Positions 11,800 through 25,020 of a stretch of DNA of 64,000 nt are shown here, in pieces. The position numbers were made by a program, and so were the translations under genes. Source of the DNA: Alligator mississippiensis (Eukaryota > Chordata > Crocodylia > Alligatoridae); contig NC_081824.1 of assembly GCF_030867095.1 (NCBI RefSeq), forward strand, positions 85,146,382 to 85,210,381, read 5' to 3'. How positions within the stretch are numbered: the stretch's first letter is position 1; every line of letters begins with the position of its first letter. Under the pieces are notes generated by a model that had not been told where the DNA came from, made no database searches, and saw only the letters and a list, made by a program, of their open reading frames with translations.

Positions 11800-12295
11800 C
11801 AGGAGTGGGCAAAATGGTGGATCTGGTTGGTGGCTGGATTCCATTTCCCAGCAACCTCTACCCACATAGTTGCAGCTGGTTTCCATGGAGACCCTAGCAA
11901 TGGTGACACTGTGACAGCACAGGGGCCAGGGTTTTTATGGAGATCAGCCCCAGGAGCGCTGGCAAGACATGTGGCTAAGTGGGGAGGGGCTCTGAGGCTG
12001 GGATCTTGCAATGGTGACTGTGTGGTCTGGAGCCGAGGCGTGCAGGCTGTGCATTGCAGCTCTGCCCCATGCTGTCACTTCTGCAAGATCTCAGCCCTGG
12101 AGCAGCTCCTGCCCAGCTGTGTGCCCTGCCAGCACTGCTGGGGCTGGTGTCTATGGAAACCCTGGCCCTGCGTTCTCACAGTGCCACCACTGATCTCCAT
12201 GGAAACTGGCTGCAACGATGCAGGCAGGGGCTGCTGGGAAATGGGGTCCACCACACGCCTAATCCAGCCCGTGAGCTGGACTTTACCCACCCCTG
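11800..12295. mobile_element. Non-autonomous hAT element (496 bp)
   Basis: Termini CAGGAGTGGGCAAAATGG and, inverted, CAGGGGTGGGTAAAGTCC. The 8-bp target duplication is AAGTAGAA / AACTAGAA (11792-11799, 12296-12303). The interior is GC-richer and non-coding. The termini resemble those of the 47050-49834 element. Confidence 0.88.
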
Positions 12296-12574
12296 AACTA
12301 GAAACCTGAACCCCTTCCCCCAAGGCCCTAATCACCAGACCGCAGTCAGGCTCCCTCTTGCACACTTTATCACTCTGGACCAATGAATTTTTCATTCTTT
12401 ATTGCGCAGTTACTGTTTTAACAGGAGATGGAGGGTGGCCCTGCCCAAAACATCAACCCTATATTTAGACAGTCAGTCACACATCAGGTGAGTACTCTTA
12501 CCACTTGGTATTTACTATAAAAGATGGGTGTTCTCCTACCATAACTATGTCATCTTTCTGCTGTATTTTAAAAT

Positions 12575-12835
12575 TAAGGGCAGGAAGGGACCTCAAAAGA
12601 TCATCTAGTCCAACTCCCTGCTCTGGGCAGGAATACTGCTGAGATCAAATGATCCCAGCAACATGTCTGCCCAGTGTCCTCTTGAAGACTTCCAAGATTG
12701 AGGACTCACCACCTCCTTTGGAAGTCTATTCCAGGTTCTGGTCACCCTTACTGTAAAGAAGTTTGTCCTTGTATCCAATCTAAAACCATCCTCTAACAGT
12801 TTATGGCCATTGCTCCTTGTCCTTCTCTGGGGCAT
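12575..12835 (-). mobile_element. CR1 LINE 3' fragment
   Basis: Antisense GGAAGGGACCTCAAAAGATC tail. The minus frame keeps GHKLLEDGFRLDTRTNFFTV and RVTRTWNRLPKEVV, the CR1 ORF2 C-terminus. Confidence 0.88.
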
Positions 12836-13578
12836 CCTGAGGAAGCCAATCCTGTCAGTGTGTATTATGTGTGCTCAGGGTTCTTCCTACAGGATCAGGC
12901 CTTTTTTGGCAGTGGCAAGTTCCAGATCAGAAGTATTCAAGCACACTTCACCACACCACAAATACCCACACCCGCGGGCATTCTCCAAGCCCAGAACTAC
13001 ATTAGTGGGGTTACTTTAGGCTCAATTCAGCAGCTATCCTCAGGCATGCCAGAAATCATATCTCTTGTAGGGAACTGCTAAAAGCTATGGAGGTCATTGT
13101 AGTGATCACCAGGTTCGATAAACACAGGCATAGTTGAATTAAAAGAACTAAACAGTGAATTTTATTTGTGGATCAATGGGCAACCTCTGCAGACCTTCTG
13201 TCCACTTGGCTCATACTAACCTGACTCAGGAACCACCTCCCAATTCCCAGATTCCTGAGTCTCCTTAATTAGGGAGCATCTTTAAATCACAATCCCTAGC
13301 ACTTAAGTCATCATAGAGCACTTGTAAACAACTAGGCACTTTAAAGAGAGCTTACTGGATCTGTGTGTGCAGGTGCATCACTAGTCAAGATAGGTGGAAG
13401 CATAGGTTAGTTGTCAGCTCCTAGGGATGTAGCTGTGAGCTTGTGGAGTACAGGATTATCACTGGCAGAGGCAGACAGGACTAGGTAGAAAGGTATTCCT
13501 GCTGTGGAATTGGCATGGAGGTATTGGTCTCCATGACTTCAGGCCCTGTCCTCTGAACAGCTATGTTGCTTGTGCAGT
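12836..13578. other. No recognised feature
   Basis: No coding frame with family signal and no repeat I could name. Confidence 0.5.
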
Positions 13579-13770
13579 ACTGTGGCCATCATAGAGGACA
13601 TTTCAGTTTTCTGCTACTCTGTCCTCTGTTCTCTATACATGCAAAACCCAATGCCTTTATGTCCTTTATTTTTCTCTTCAAGAAAAAAAAATAGAGGACA
13701 TTAAGGCATCGAGTTTTGTATCAATAGAAGACAGAGGACAACTAGACTGTCTTCAGTGATGGTCACCCGA
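13579..13770. mobile_element. Palindromic MITE-like element
   Basis: Left arm 13621-13673 and right arm 13683-13739 are near-perfect inverted copies (GTCCTCTG, CAAAAC, ATGCCTT, ATGTCCT). An outer inverted pair GGCCATCA...GA.GACA / TGTCTTC...TGATGGTC extends it. The end positions are approximate. It would fold into one long hairpin. Confidence 0.7.
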
Positions 13771-13862
13771 TTGTCCAGCCTGTGCAGACTTGAGAATCTT
13801 ACTCACCTAAACAAAAATATCTCTTTTATCCTTGAGGATACTCCTCAAAAAGTACACTAGCA

Positions 13863-14248
13863 CAGTGGTTCTCAAACTTTTTTGTACCAGGACCCATCTG
13901 TAAACATCAATGGCCAGTCCCAACCCAGTGCCCCTCACTCCCAACCCACTTCTCCCCACCCCGAGACTCCAGCCCCCAAGTATGTGGGGCAGGATGGGGT
14001 GTATGTGAGGCATGCGGGGCCCCAACCAACCCCAAGCAGCCTTTTACAGGTTGGAACCATGCCAGCCTGCAATGAAAAAGCCATACTTTCCCATGTTTTT
14101 CTCCTTTCCCATGTTTTTCCCATGTTTTCTCCTAAAAGGACAATCCATTTTTTAAATTTGTTGATCCGTTTTAAAAGTTTGTTCACAACCCGTTCATAAA
14201 TTGTTGAGATCCACTTTTGGATTGCAACCCACAGGTTGAGAAACACTG
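13863..14248. mobile_element. Non-autonomous hAT element (386 bp)
   Basis: Termini CAGTGGTTCTCAAACTTTTT and GTTGAGAAACACTG inverted, the classic hAT end type. The target duplication is CACTAGCA / CTCTAGCA (13855-13862, 14249-14256), 7 of 8. Confidence 0.9.
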
Positions 14249-14256
14249 CTCTAGCA

Positions 14257-17200
14257 GATACCGACAGAGCTATTCATTTAGTTGGGGCATGCCTGTTGAA
14301 GACCTTTTCCTTTGGTCCAGCACTTGCTTCTTCTCTTTGCATACCTGGCTTCTGCAATTTTATAAAACACATGCTATTCTTTCTTGTTGAATTGGAGCTG
14401 GGTTTGAACAACCCCTTCACTCCAATGGCTGAAGGAGATTCAAAACCTCCCTCCTATCCCTGGCAAGAGCGCTCACAATAGTTACAGCCTGTCTCAACCT
14501 GAAGACAAACTCTGTTACACACATTTGCTGCTACCCTTGACATACATATGAGCTAGGAAAGAATAAGAGTTTGCAAAATGGCAGGCCACTTCTAAAGAGA
14601 GCCATCTTCTGTTCTCTTTAGCCCATAGAGGTCAAGCTTATTTCCAGAGCTATGCACACAAGGATACATGGGATTGCTACCAGGGGATTGCTAAGCAGGA
14701 GCATTTCCATACATCTTCTTCCAGCAAGTCCATGGTAGCCAAAGGCTTCTGTTGCTCAAGGCACAGACAGAACCGATAAGTTTTCACCCTATCTGGCCCC
14801 TGAAAGTGCTCTACAGCCATGACCTAACTCAAGTGCATGGCTGCAGAGCATTTTAAAAGGGCCTAATCCCATGACAATCTGAACCTTCATTACATGAGGG
14901 TTCAAATGAAGGTGCTCCAAAGCAGAGCACCTTCATTAACTTGTGTCTGCACATGCCGGGAGCAGGGCTGGGATGACACAGCCCAACCCTGCTCCTGGTG
15001 CTGTTTTCAGAATGGGAGTGGGGAACGGGAGTGGAGGGAGCTCATTCTGAGGGTTGTCCAGCCAGTGCTGGAGGGTGGGCGGGTGGATTGGAGCCCCCTC
15101 CCCACCAAAATGGGGGGCTCTAATCCACCCCCCCACACACACACACTCCAGTGCAGGGTGGGGAAACCCATGAATGGACCTTCCTCTGCTGCCTTTTCCT
15201 GGTCCCATCCTGAGACATCACTTTGAGGCTGGGAGAGGAGGGACAGGGCTTGGGAAAAAGGCTGCAGAAGCAGCCTGTCTCCCTGGATCAGCTCTGAACT
15301 GGAGCTCAACCCCTCACACTCCTGACCCAACAGCTAATGTCTGTTGGGTAGGGAGGATCAGTCTAACTCGTGGTGCTTTTTGTGAAACATCATGAGTTAG
15401 ACAGGGGAGTTGCACTTCTGTCTGCACCTCCAGAGCCATGGTGTCATGCCACTAACAGAAACCTGGGACCCTTGTCCCCAAGGAAGATCTTGGTGGTTCT
15501 ACACATGAAAACTTCTTCCATCGAACTTGCCAGGAGAACTTGATAATGTAGACCAGCAGAGGTAGTCAAGTTGCTTCTGGTGGCTTTGTATGCATCCTGT
15601 TCTTACAGGCAGCAGGTTGGAGGCTGCCAAAAGAACAAGAAAGAAAAGTTTTATGCAACTCCCAAACTCTTAACAGTACCCTTGCAGTGGGGAATCCCCA
15701 TTGTTTCTCCTCTTTACTCCACATCCTCCCTTGGAAATTCAACCTTGAGACTGAGAAATACTGTCCTAGGAGGCTCCTCCTAGGTTCTATTTCTTATTTA
15801 AAAGGATTAAGCTGAAATTCCATTGGACAGCCACACAATTCATTCACTATGTAGGAATGTTAGGCTCACTCCTGTGCATACTTTGTCACATGTCTAACTT
15901 GAAACAGACTAAATCATCCCACTGGGTTAAATTCTGGCTACATTCAATTCAATGGGAATGTTGTGATTAATTTCAAAACAGCCAGGATTTAACCTAGTGG
16001 GACTTAGTGCAAAAGGCAGTTATGCACATGTTTAAGCATATGGAGGACAAGGGCTTATCATTATCTTCAAAATATGCATTCGCAGATGAATCTACAGGTG
16101 AAATGTTTAACTGAATATGGATTAGAAACTGTGTATTGTTAGATCCTGGGTATCTACAAATTGCAGTTCTGGTCTGAATAAAGACATGCACAGCAAGTTA
16201 TTATATATCTATTAGTTATAATTTACACATCAATTACATACAGCAGTAAGACCAAATATATAGATTTTCACATGTATATACATGGATCAACATAGTGCAC
16301 AATTTAAATTTATGTTACAATCAAGTGTACAGTTTTAAATATGGCTTTATAAACTAGTCGTAATAACAGTGCTAAAATAATTCACGTCTCTTGTATGTTC
16401 GTAGACAAACAACAGAATGCAGCTATAGCATTTAGATTCATCATTTAGCAAAGTGTTACTTCAGTATGTTGGTAAAACATTGTACACCGTGTATAGTTGG
16501 GTCCAACTCTCCCCACTACCACCACATGTATTCTCTAGTCTGTCTATAACATTGCTGAAATTACATATTCTAATTATAAAAACTCTGGGACCTGCAATTG
16601 TCAAATATCTTGAAAATAAAAACCTGTACATTCTAAGAAATAGTTATGATAAAAAATTAAAAATAAGGAAGGAAGAGAGACAAGCACACTGTCTGTGAGA
16701 ATATCATTACAACCAGTGAAGCTTAAAAAGTACTTTCTTTAGAGAGCTTTAAAAAGTGCAAGGGTCAAATCTTACTTGTCTTACTCAAGTGAATAGTCAC
16801 ATTGAATTAAGTTTTAAGTGGAGGGTAATTACCCATAGGACAGTTTAATATGAGTTATAGTACATTCTTCCTTACTCAGAACCTTTGGGTGAAAACTTGG
16901 CCTCAGTGAAGTTAATGGAAGCCTTACCACTGATCTCAATAGAGGCACATTACTGAAAGACAGACTTTCTTTCTTTCTTTCTGAAGCATATGCTTTAATT
17001 CAACCTCAAGTTAGTGGACTCAGTCTGGAAATTAGAGTGAAATTCTATGCTGTGTGTCAGCATGAGGTCAGAATAAATTATCACATCTGTCTTTTCTGGT
17101 CTTAAAGCACATGACTAAGGCAAACAGGATTTGGCTGTAAAGATTTAGCCTTATAGATTTCACATGAAGTATTTTATATATAAAGATCCCTGTGCTGTAC

Positions 17201-17820
17201 ACACATACTTCAGTTCTTTTCTAAACACTGAATCAAGGAACTGCAAATTCTCTGCTGATAAGACATACTTTACATTACTGAGTACAGGAAAGGAATGAAA
17301 GCGAAGCCCTCCACGATGACCATCAAAGAAAGGATTCCTTAAAACTGCTGAGTCCAAGCTGATTAATGTTGTGTACTTTTCTCCACTAAGGCAAAGAAGT
17401 GAAGACCAGAGTTAGTAGTTTAAAAATCAGGTTCCCTTCATAGTCCACACTAATGGGCCTGATCCTGTCAGGCATGGAGAGGTAATGAATGCCTCCAGCT
17501 GCTATTGGTTTCAATGGGATTTGAAGGTACCTCACTGGATCATGTTCACTAAGAAGTGTAAAACTGAAGCCGCTGCAATGCGGCCAAAACAAGTCCAGTT
17601 CAAAAAGGCTCCTACCAGTACTAACATTCATTTACAGGCACACAGACTATTCTCTAGTACAAGCAGAGTAGAATAGCCTAAGGACTGACTGTCTTGCATA
17701 CTAGTTAACACCTATGTGGCTCTAAAAAATCTCTGACACTTATGGTACTACTAAGCTACTGAAAACTATACATTCTGTAACCAGATCCTTAGAAGGGTCT
17801 GCTCAATCATCTTTGAGAAG
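14257..17820. other. No gene recognised
   Basis: AT-rich to moderate sequence. A CA-rich tract lies near 15125-15150 and a (TTTC)n tract near 16966-16981. Bases 14770-15430 are GC-richer and may be an old DNA element (the left flank has AGAGCACCTTCATTAA twice in inverted form near 14905-14940), but no ends could be fixed. No conserved exon was seen. Confidence 0.45.
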
Positions 17821-17838
17821 GTGTGGAAAATCACATTG

Positions 17839-18478
17839 TACTGGGGGCCTGTAATCTTTTACAAGCCACAGGCCGGAACAACCCAGCCTTGCTCCACTGC
17901 ACATCAGGCAGCTTTGGTAGCACATCAGCAATGGGATGCTTTCCCCACACCCCATGCTGCCACTTCTCCCAGTACCTGCTCCCCTGGCTACACTGTGGGT
18001 GCAGCTTCCAGTCAGTGGGGGGTTGCACTGGGACTAGGTAGCTGCAAACTGCATCTGTGATGGTTCCACTTCTCTCCCCCCGCCTTCCCCCTAGGCTGTA
18101 ATGCAGGCACAGCTGCACCCACAGTCCCAAAGCAGCTCCCCACGGTCTGGGAGATGCTCCTGCACTGCAGCCAGGAAGCAGGGGGGCTGGGAGCAGCAGT
18201 GTGTAGGCGCAGCTTCCAGCTGCCTAGCCCAGCTGCAGGCAAAGCCTCCCACTGCTGATATGCCATGGGAACCACTCAGACCATGTCAGAATGGAGCTGG
18301 GAGGGTGGGGAGAGGCAGCAATGACATGGGCACAGCTGCCTAGCCCTGGGACACCTCCCTGCATCCTGGCCCTGGTGTGGGCACAGGCAAAGCCCTGCAG
18401 CTCCACAGTCCAGATCCAATGGCTCAGCAGGATGGATGCAGCCTGCAGGCCATATGTTGCCAATGCCTGGATTATGCT
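17839..18478. repeat. GC-richer inserted repeat, hAT-like right end
   Basis: The right end read inward is CAGGCATTGGCAACATATGG, a hAT-type terminus. The left end (GGGGGCCTGTAATCTTTTAC) is too diverged to pair with confidence and no target duplication was seen. Confidence 0.45.
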
Positions 18479-20591
18479 ACTTTGACATTCCCCAAAACTG
18501 TATTTGTGCAACGTGCTACCGTACTATATACACTTGTTTCCACCTCTCAGGCATCATGGTGTGTAACATGATTTTGCAATTAACAAAAATAATTTGCTTT
18601 CTGATCCTCTATGAGCCTAACTTGCTTTATACAAAGTATAGCCCACATGGTACCCAGATGCAAATCCACAATTTTTGCACAGATATACAGGTATTTTTTT
18701 TCTCTTGCACAGAGTGTAGCTAGAGTATCTAAAGATAAAGGTCTTGTGTTATTATTCCAGCATCTAAGGTCAAGATCCACTTGAATTCATCCCCTCCCAC
18801 AGAAATTTTGCTTGGTGAACAACCCTGCATAAATCTTTGCACATAACACACTTTTCCAGCAGGCAATATGTTGCAAGGCTTCTTAATACTTGACAGATAA
18901 AACCCTTTCAATGGAAGCAGCATGAAACTGTCATGATTACTTGAGCAGACATCACTGACAAAAGGAAATTTGTGCCTAGACTGTTGCTGCAAAATATTTC
19001 AGGCAATATTCTTCAAAAAGAAAATGGATTTGAAGGGACACTGTCAAGGATTTGAAGATCAAACTGTGGGACTTACAGTGTTATAATTGGATGGGGACAG
19101 TCCCCCAGATTTGAAACATCAAGCTTGATTTGGCTTTTAAATAAATCACATTTATGTGATTTTTTTGTAAGACCTATAAAACCAGAAGTATGTTTTCTCT
19201 GCTGACTTTACTCAGAAGCAAGGAGCTTGGTAGCCCCAGCTGATGATGCTACTGTTTACAAACAAATCCACTCTGACATGAAACCAAGCTCTACAATATG
19301 ACATTGCAATAGCAACAAAACCCAAACATTTCAACATTATTCAAACTGAAGGATCAAAGTTGACATTTGCCAAATGGAAAAGGGAGGTTAGAAATATGTA
19401 TTTATTCTGCTAAGAGACTTTTGCAAAACCAAGAATTAGAAAATTGGTACTGTTATATTAAAAAGGAACAGAATGAAAAGGAAAAATATTCTGACTCTCA
19501 GCAACAATGAGCCAGAATCTATTTTTCTTACTTGGGACAGTAGTGGCTCCAGCAGTCAGTGGAGTTATATTCACATACCACCAGACTAAGATCAGAGGTT
19601 CAGACTGTTTCCTTCCATTACAAAATGAGGGAAGGAAACCTTTACTAGGAAACATCCTTTGTCCATTTAAAGCTATCTCATCTTCCTATGTAATCCCATA
19701 CTGCGTGAGGAGCCTACCAGACAGAGGGGGACTGGGTAGAGCAGAAGAGGCACCTGGGTCCTTTTTCTGTACAGAGAAGGGAATACATGTACATGCATGG
19801 ATTGGGATGAAGTCTGTGCTAGAATCAAGTTCATAAAGACTGATACTGATGAACAAATGATTAATCCAAACTACTAATTATACTCCTTGAATTAACTGGT
19901 GGCCCCAGTTTCAGCATTTTCCCTCACAGACCCAGAGACCCAGCTCTGATGACCAGGTCAAACACTGTGAGTCTGTACAGACCCTGATCACGGCGCAGGC
20001 AGTCCTTCAGAATCAAGTATTTTCATCGGGAGTTGAAGGCCCTTAGACCCATTCTTAATGTCACTCTGCAACGTGTCCTCTGGCCAGTCCAGGAGCACAG
20101 CTGAGAGGCTCCAGTCTCAGCCAAGCTTCATCAGCCATGGAAAAGTCACTTGCAGGCGTCAGGGAAAGGATATTAAACCAGGGGGCAGAACAGGAGAAAA
20201 ACAACAGTGGGGAAAAAGATGCTCTCTGACAGCTTTCAACTCCATATATCTCATCAGCCTGATGGTAGAAAAGAAAGCTGGTCAAAAAGGGTAAGGGCAA
20301 TACAAGAAACATTGTGAGGAATATCAAAGTCTGCATTTTTGACAATTTCTTCAAATGTTTCAAAACCAGTTAATTCATTTTTCAAGAAGTAAATTTTCTT
20401 CCCTCCTTTCCACACTACTACTGTTTTCTTCTCACTTTAAAAAAAAAAAGGAAGAAAAAACCCTATTTCCCATTGTAAAAATACTAAGACATTGTAAATA
20501 GGAGTGATTTCATCCAAGAACAAAAGGTTTTATTTTAATTTTTTTGCCCCCCCCTCAACAAAAAGAGATTGGTCTATGTGACATCTTTAAA

Positions 20592-20640
<49 letters not shown>

Positions 20641-21163
20641 AGTCAAAAGCCATTTTTCACTAAAAAAAAAGTGGACAAAAAAATGTTTGAACAAATCTAT
20701 CAGGAAAAAACACAACTAATATTTGAAAATCTGGATGGGATAAGTTCAGCATCAACTTGTTTTCTGCCAGACCTTAGAAATATAAAATATATGTACAAGG
20801 AACATATTTATTTTTATATACAAATGCTATTTCTGCAAATTCGTCTTCACTTAAAATAAAACAATACACGTGATCAACACAAAAATGAAGACTTCTCCCA
20901 AAGTAACCATTATGTGAAAAACGTTATTTTCTCCTCTCAAATAACCTGCATAGTTCCTAACAAAGAAAGGCATGAGACATGCTATAAATACATTAATACA
21001 ACTGATCAATATATGGAAAATCTGTGCAGCTAGAAAATCTGTTGATATTGGCTGGTTGCTGCTGCACTTGTCCTCTCTTTGGCTCTTTCCACTGTTTTTC
21101 TTTCAACTGTTTTCTAAAATAAACCACGTTCCTGCCAGATTTAAGTGAATTGTCGATGAAAAA
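18479..21163. other. No gene; (TG)n microsatellite at 20594-20637
   Basis: AT-rich sequence with a TG dinucleotide run of about 22 units at 20594-20637. No coding signal. Confidence 0.5.
20594..20637. repeat. (TG)n microsatellite
   Basis: An uninterrupted TG run of about 22 units. The Cys/Val frames over it are artefacts. Confidence 0.95.
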
Positions 21164-21311
21164 GGGTGTGTCTACACAAGTATTAATATGCCATTGCTAC
21201 TGCAGGCTAGTTCTATTGAGCATATGTGCATTAGCACTTTTTTTCCTGTGATACATTAATGCATAGTAGAATTAGTCTACTGAGAATTAAGCATCTTGTG
21301 GAGATGCACCC
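21164..21311. mobile_element. Diverged MITE of the same type (148 bp)
   Basis: The left end GGGTGTGTCTACACAAG and right end CTTGTGGAGATGCACCC are inverted copies. The interior keeps the CATTAGCA and TGTGATACATTAATGCA motifs seen in the 193-bp MITE. The target duplication is not clear. Confidence 0.65.
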
Positions 21312-21875
21312 ACAGTGCTGTATATTCAGAGTATAATTAGTAGCAGCAATGACAATAATTAAAAAAAACAAACCTTATTTGCAGAAATACCTGTTGTACA
21401 ACCTTTTTCATCCCTGGCTTCAGTGAGACAAACTTCTGATCTCTTCTTCCTTTCAGGACAAAGGCAGGATCCAAAAAGGGACTTCAGCATGACAATGCTG
21501 AGCACTGGCAATGCCTAACTTGTAAGCACACCTAACTCCTATAGCAAAAGCCAGAAACCTGAGTTAGACAGCAAGGTTCCCAATGTCATGTCCAGAAGAA
21601 GTTAGGACCCCCAAAATGGGATCCAGAGCAACCCGGCTGTAGACCAGGGAGCAGCTTACAGTGGCCAGTCTGCCTGCAAAACAGAGGTGTGTCTTGAAGT
21701 CTTCTGGGGGCATAGGTGCCTTCTCCTGCACTCTAGGGAGCTGTCTCCTTCCAATCAAGATTGACAATTTGGAATTCTCTCCTGAAGGTACCTTAACCCC
21801 TTCCTTCAGAGCACGGGTCCCTTTTTTCTTTTAGAACATAGTTGTAAAGAGCAAGAAGCAGTGGCACTCCTTTTG
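21312..21875. other. No recognised feature
   Basis: Nothing recognised beyond mixed-composition unique-looking DNA. Confidence 0.5.
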
Positions 21876-22000
21876 TGCAACAGCTCAGTGATTAGACACT
21901 CACCTGTGATGTGACCCAGATTCTTTTCTCTGTCTCTGGGAATGCAAACCTACATCTTCCACTCTCCAGGAGAGTGCTGTAAACACCAGGACAGAGGCTA
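21876..22000 (+). repeat. tRNA-like interspersed repeat, copy 2
   Basis: CAACAGCTCAGTGATTAGAC has the pol III A-box pattern. Later GCAAACCTACATCTTCCACT matches GAACCTACATCTCCAACTT in the copy at 62041-62170. Probably SINE-related; no tail identified. Confidence 0.5.
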
Positions 22001-23513
22001 TTTGGGGGCACAGGTACTCTCTCCCTCCCATTGGAAGAGGCACCATTGTACATAAAAGAATTCTCACTAAACCAGAAAGATGGAACAAGAGTGAACATGC
22101 CTCACTAACCTAGCTATTAGGGACACTCTGGGTCGGGGGGAGTGGAAGGGTCCAGTCCCTGTGCAAGGATTGTTTCTTTATTTCCAGTGAAATGGTTACT
22201 GAATGAGAGAGAGAGTCCTTGGAGCAGAGACTGAAACCTAAGGATAAGTGGCAGTGCGGGCAGGGAGCAGTTTTGCCAAAGTCACACTTTGGAAGCATAA
22301 GTCCTTTTTGAATTCTGGCTCAAAATTAGCCCTTCTTACTCACTGAAGCAGCACCCTATTAAAGCAGACCAAATGGTCCAAATTCTGTCCTGAATCAAAT
22401 CAGTCTCAGTACATGTACTTAACTGAAAGCATTCCAGGTTTACACTGCACTAACAAGGGCAGGATTTAAGATACTGATGGCAAAGGGGGCGGAGGTTCCT
22501 GCACAGGTAAGGAGTGTTCACATACTCTTTGAGTTCCAGAACCGGGCCCTTTCTCCCCGCCCTGTTTGCCTTCCTCTGTATACCAGCATTTTAACTGCTG
22601 GAAATGTCCAGAGTAGACCATTTAGCTGAACCCCCTTCCTTCTCCAATTCTCGCTCCTCTGCAATAGAACCTGGATCTCTTGTATCTGGGTGGTTCACAA
22701 CCCCTGTAATTCAGTGGGTTGCCATGTGAAGGAAAAACTGTGGACCTGTTTGCTGTAGCTTTTACTTCAAAGGGTGCCATTTCTCCACTCAACTGGAGCA
22801 CCACAGCAATCCTGTACAGCTGTGTTAGCCAGTTGGTTTCCAAACCCTTAACCTGGAAGGGATTCCAGGTTTAAGGGACTTAACCTTATGAACTATCCAG
22901 ATTCCACTGTAACATCTAAAGATTATTGCCAGACAGTGCTTGTCAAAGGATTTCTAATGAATTTCCTGATATGACCTTTCTAAAGTGAAGCATCAAAAGA
23001 AGCATCAAAATATGGAAGAATTCACAAAAGAGAGAGGGGGAAAATGTAAAAATCTGTTAGTATCCCAGCTATTCAGAAGGAAAGGTTCTGGCATATTCTT
23101 ATTTTTCACTCTCCCTGGAACTGGGAAGACTGTGAAAATAATCAATTTTCATTCGCCATTCTGATGTTTTATGCCATTTCACACTACAAAATACATTGTG
23201 CAATCATGAGAGAGATTCTGTTCACATAGGTGTGAGCACTGGGAGTAGGCAGCTTTTGTAGTCCCTAACAACATGGAGAATAGGATGCTAATCTGCTGGC
23301 TTGACACCATTGTCATTCCACTGATTTCATTAGCTACTGTTGTTTGCAATGTGAAATCAGGAGACCTTGTGCATAGAGCAGGGGAACTTTGCTGCCCATT
23401 GGGTAGAGTGAGTACTTTCAGTTTTTGACACTGCAGATTTATCAGCCTAGATGGACTGGCTTCTATCTCAGGTTCCTTTTTTAACAGGAGTAGCCTGTAG
23501 CTATGGCACATCT
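22001..23513. other. No recognised feature
   Basis: No convincing gene or repeat. The minus frame at 23179-23676 overlaps the hAT end at 23522 and is not a gene. Confidence 0.5.
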
Positions 23514-23521
23514 GTTGCCAG

Positions 23522-24522
23522 GAGAGGTGCGCCAATACATCAGTTTGATATTGGATCAACACCACATAAAGAAAATGGATTGTATCGGAAATTGGCCTGA
23601 TGTGGCCGATTATTTGGCCGATAAATGCCCATGCTTGCATGCAGCTGCAGCGCAGCACATAGGCAGCAAGCAGCACAGCCCAGCAGTTTGGAGAGCTGCG
23701 TGCAGCTGGTAAGTCTGTTGTGGTAAAAGGGGAAGGGGGAAGGAAGGGGCATAGGGAGGCAGATCAACGCCCCCTATGGTGAGGGAGGGAGTGGGTTGGG
23801 GCTGGGGCCAGCACTGCCTAGCCGGGGCAGGACACAGGACAGAGCTGTGGCTCATCTGGGGGGGGCAGGGCAGGGAGGGCAGTTCCCGCTGCTGTGTGCA
23901 CCTTGGGAGGGCACAGGAGGCGGCAGTGTGTGGAGGATGCCACTAAGGGCTGGAGCTGGGGCTGGGCTGTGCCAGGCTCTTCCTGGCGCAAGGGGTCTGT
24001 GCTCGGGCTGCATTTGGGGCAGACAGTGGCGCTTGGAGGGGGCTATAGGGGGGCTATGACAAAATTTAGGGTGGCTACAGCCCCCCCCCATAACCTCCCT
24101 CCCAGTGCCACCACCACCTGCCCCGAGAGCAGCCTGGCACAGTCATATATGTGTGTGTGTGTGTGTGTGTCCTGCCAACACAGTGGGAAGAGCCCAGTGC
24201 AGTCCAAGTCCTAGCCCACAGAGGCAGCCCACCACGTCCCCCTTGCTTAGATCTGAGGGCACATGCCCCCCATGCCCTCTCAGGGTGCATACAGTAGTGG
24301 GACCCAGATGAGCCACGGCTCTGTCCCGCGCCCTGCCCTGTGCTCACTGCAGGGGCCTTGATCTGCCCTCCCACGCCCCTTCCTCCCCCCCCCCCATCCA
24401 CCACAACAGACTTACCAGCTGCATGCAGCTGTATTGGAAATTGAATCAGTATCAGCCAATATATTTCCTTCAAAATCGGCCATCGGTATCAGTCCCCAGA
24501 ATCTCTATTTGATACACCCCTA
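23522..24522. mobile_element. hAT element, 'AGRGGTGCACC' family, copy 1 (1001 bp)
   Basis: The left end GAGAGGTGCGCCAATAC and right end inverted TAGGGGTGTATCAAATAG are flanked by GTTGCCAG / GTTGCCAT (23514-23521, 24523-24530). Sub-terminal blocks GGCCGATAAATGCC and, mirrored, ACAACAGACTTACCAGCTGC are shared with copies at 39307 and 48113. The GC-rich, non-coding interior has (TG)n at about 24147-24170. Confidence 0.9.
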
Positions 24523-24540
24523 GTTGCCATCTGTGGACAC

Positions 24541-25020
24541 TAAGGCTAAGTCCAGACATTCAAAAAGCTCAAGGATGATTCAATTCAATCTTTGCTGGTT
24601 AGTCTAAGCAAATGAACAGACATTCACTTTTGATTCCAGAAATGCAGCCACATGCCTGCGGTAGCTTAGACCAGAAGTGGGGCAGGGTGGGGGCATTAGA
24701 ACATGCCACCCTGCTCAGCTCAAGCAATCAGCTTGGGCCAATGCCAGCCCACCCACCTTGCAAGGAAGGGTTAGTGGGGCAGATGCAAAGCATCCTGGGA
24801 TCCTGGGGGACTGTGAGTTAACTTGAATCTGGAGGGGATCTGGGACAGAAGCTCAGTAAAACAATTTAACCTAAATCAGTTAAGTCTGACAATACATCCA
24901 TCCACATTTATCTTAAATGGGTTTTAGCCATTTTGAAAGCTGAACTTCTGTTGTGTTACAGATTTGAATCGGTTTCTGATTGCTTATACTGATTTATGTG
25001 TAATTTCTGTCCCTATCCTA
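24541..25020. mobile_element. DNA-transposon-like repeat, short copy (480 bp)
   Basis: Shares both ends and flanking interior with 37562-38897: GACATTCACTTTTGATTC, GCAGCCACATGCCTGC, TCTGGGACAGAAG, GTTTTAGCCATTTTGAAA and a final GTAATTTCTGTCCCTA. The middle is about 850 bp shorter than in the other copy. The ends look weakly inverted; the class is uncertain. Confidence 0.65.

Noticed and set aside
23179..23676. 165-residue minus frame as a candidate gene
   Set aside because: It runs into the end of a hAT element, has no recognisable motif, no splice support and no conserved composition.
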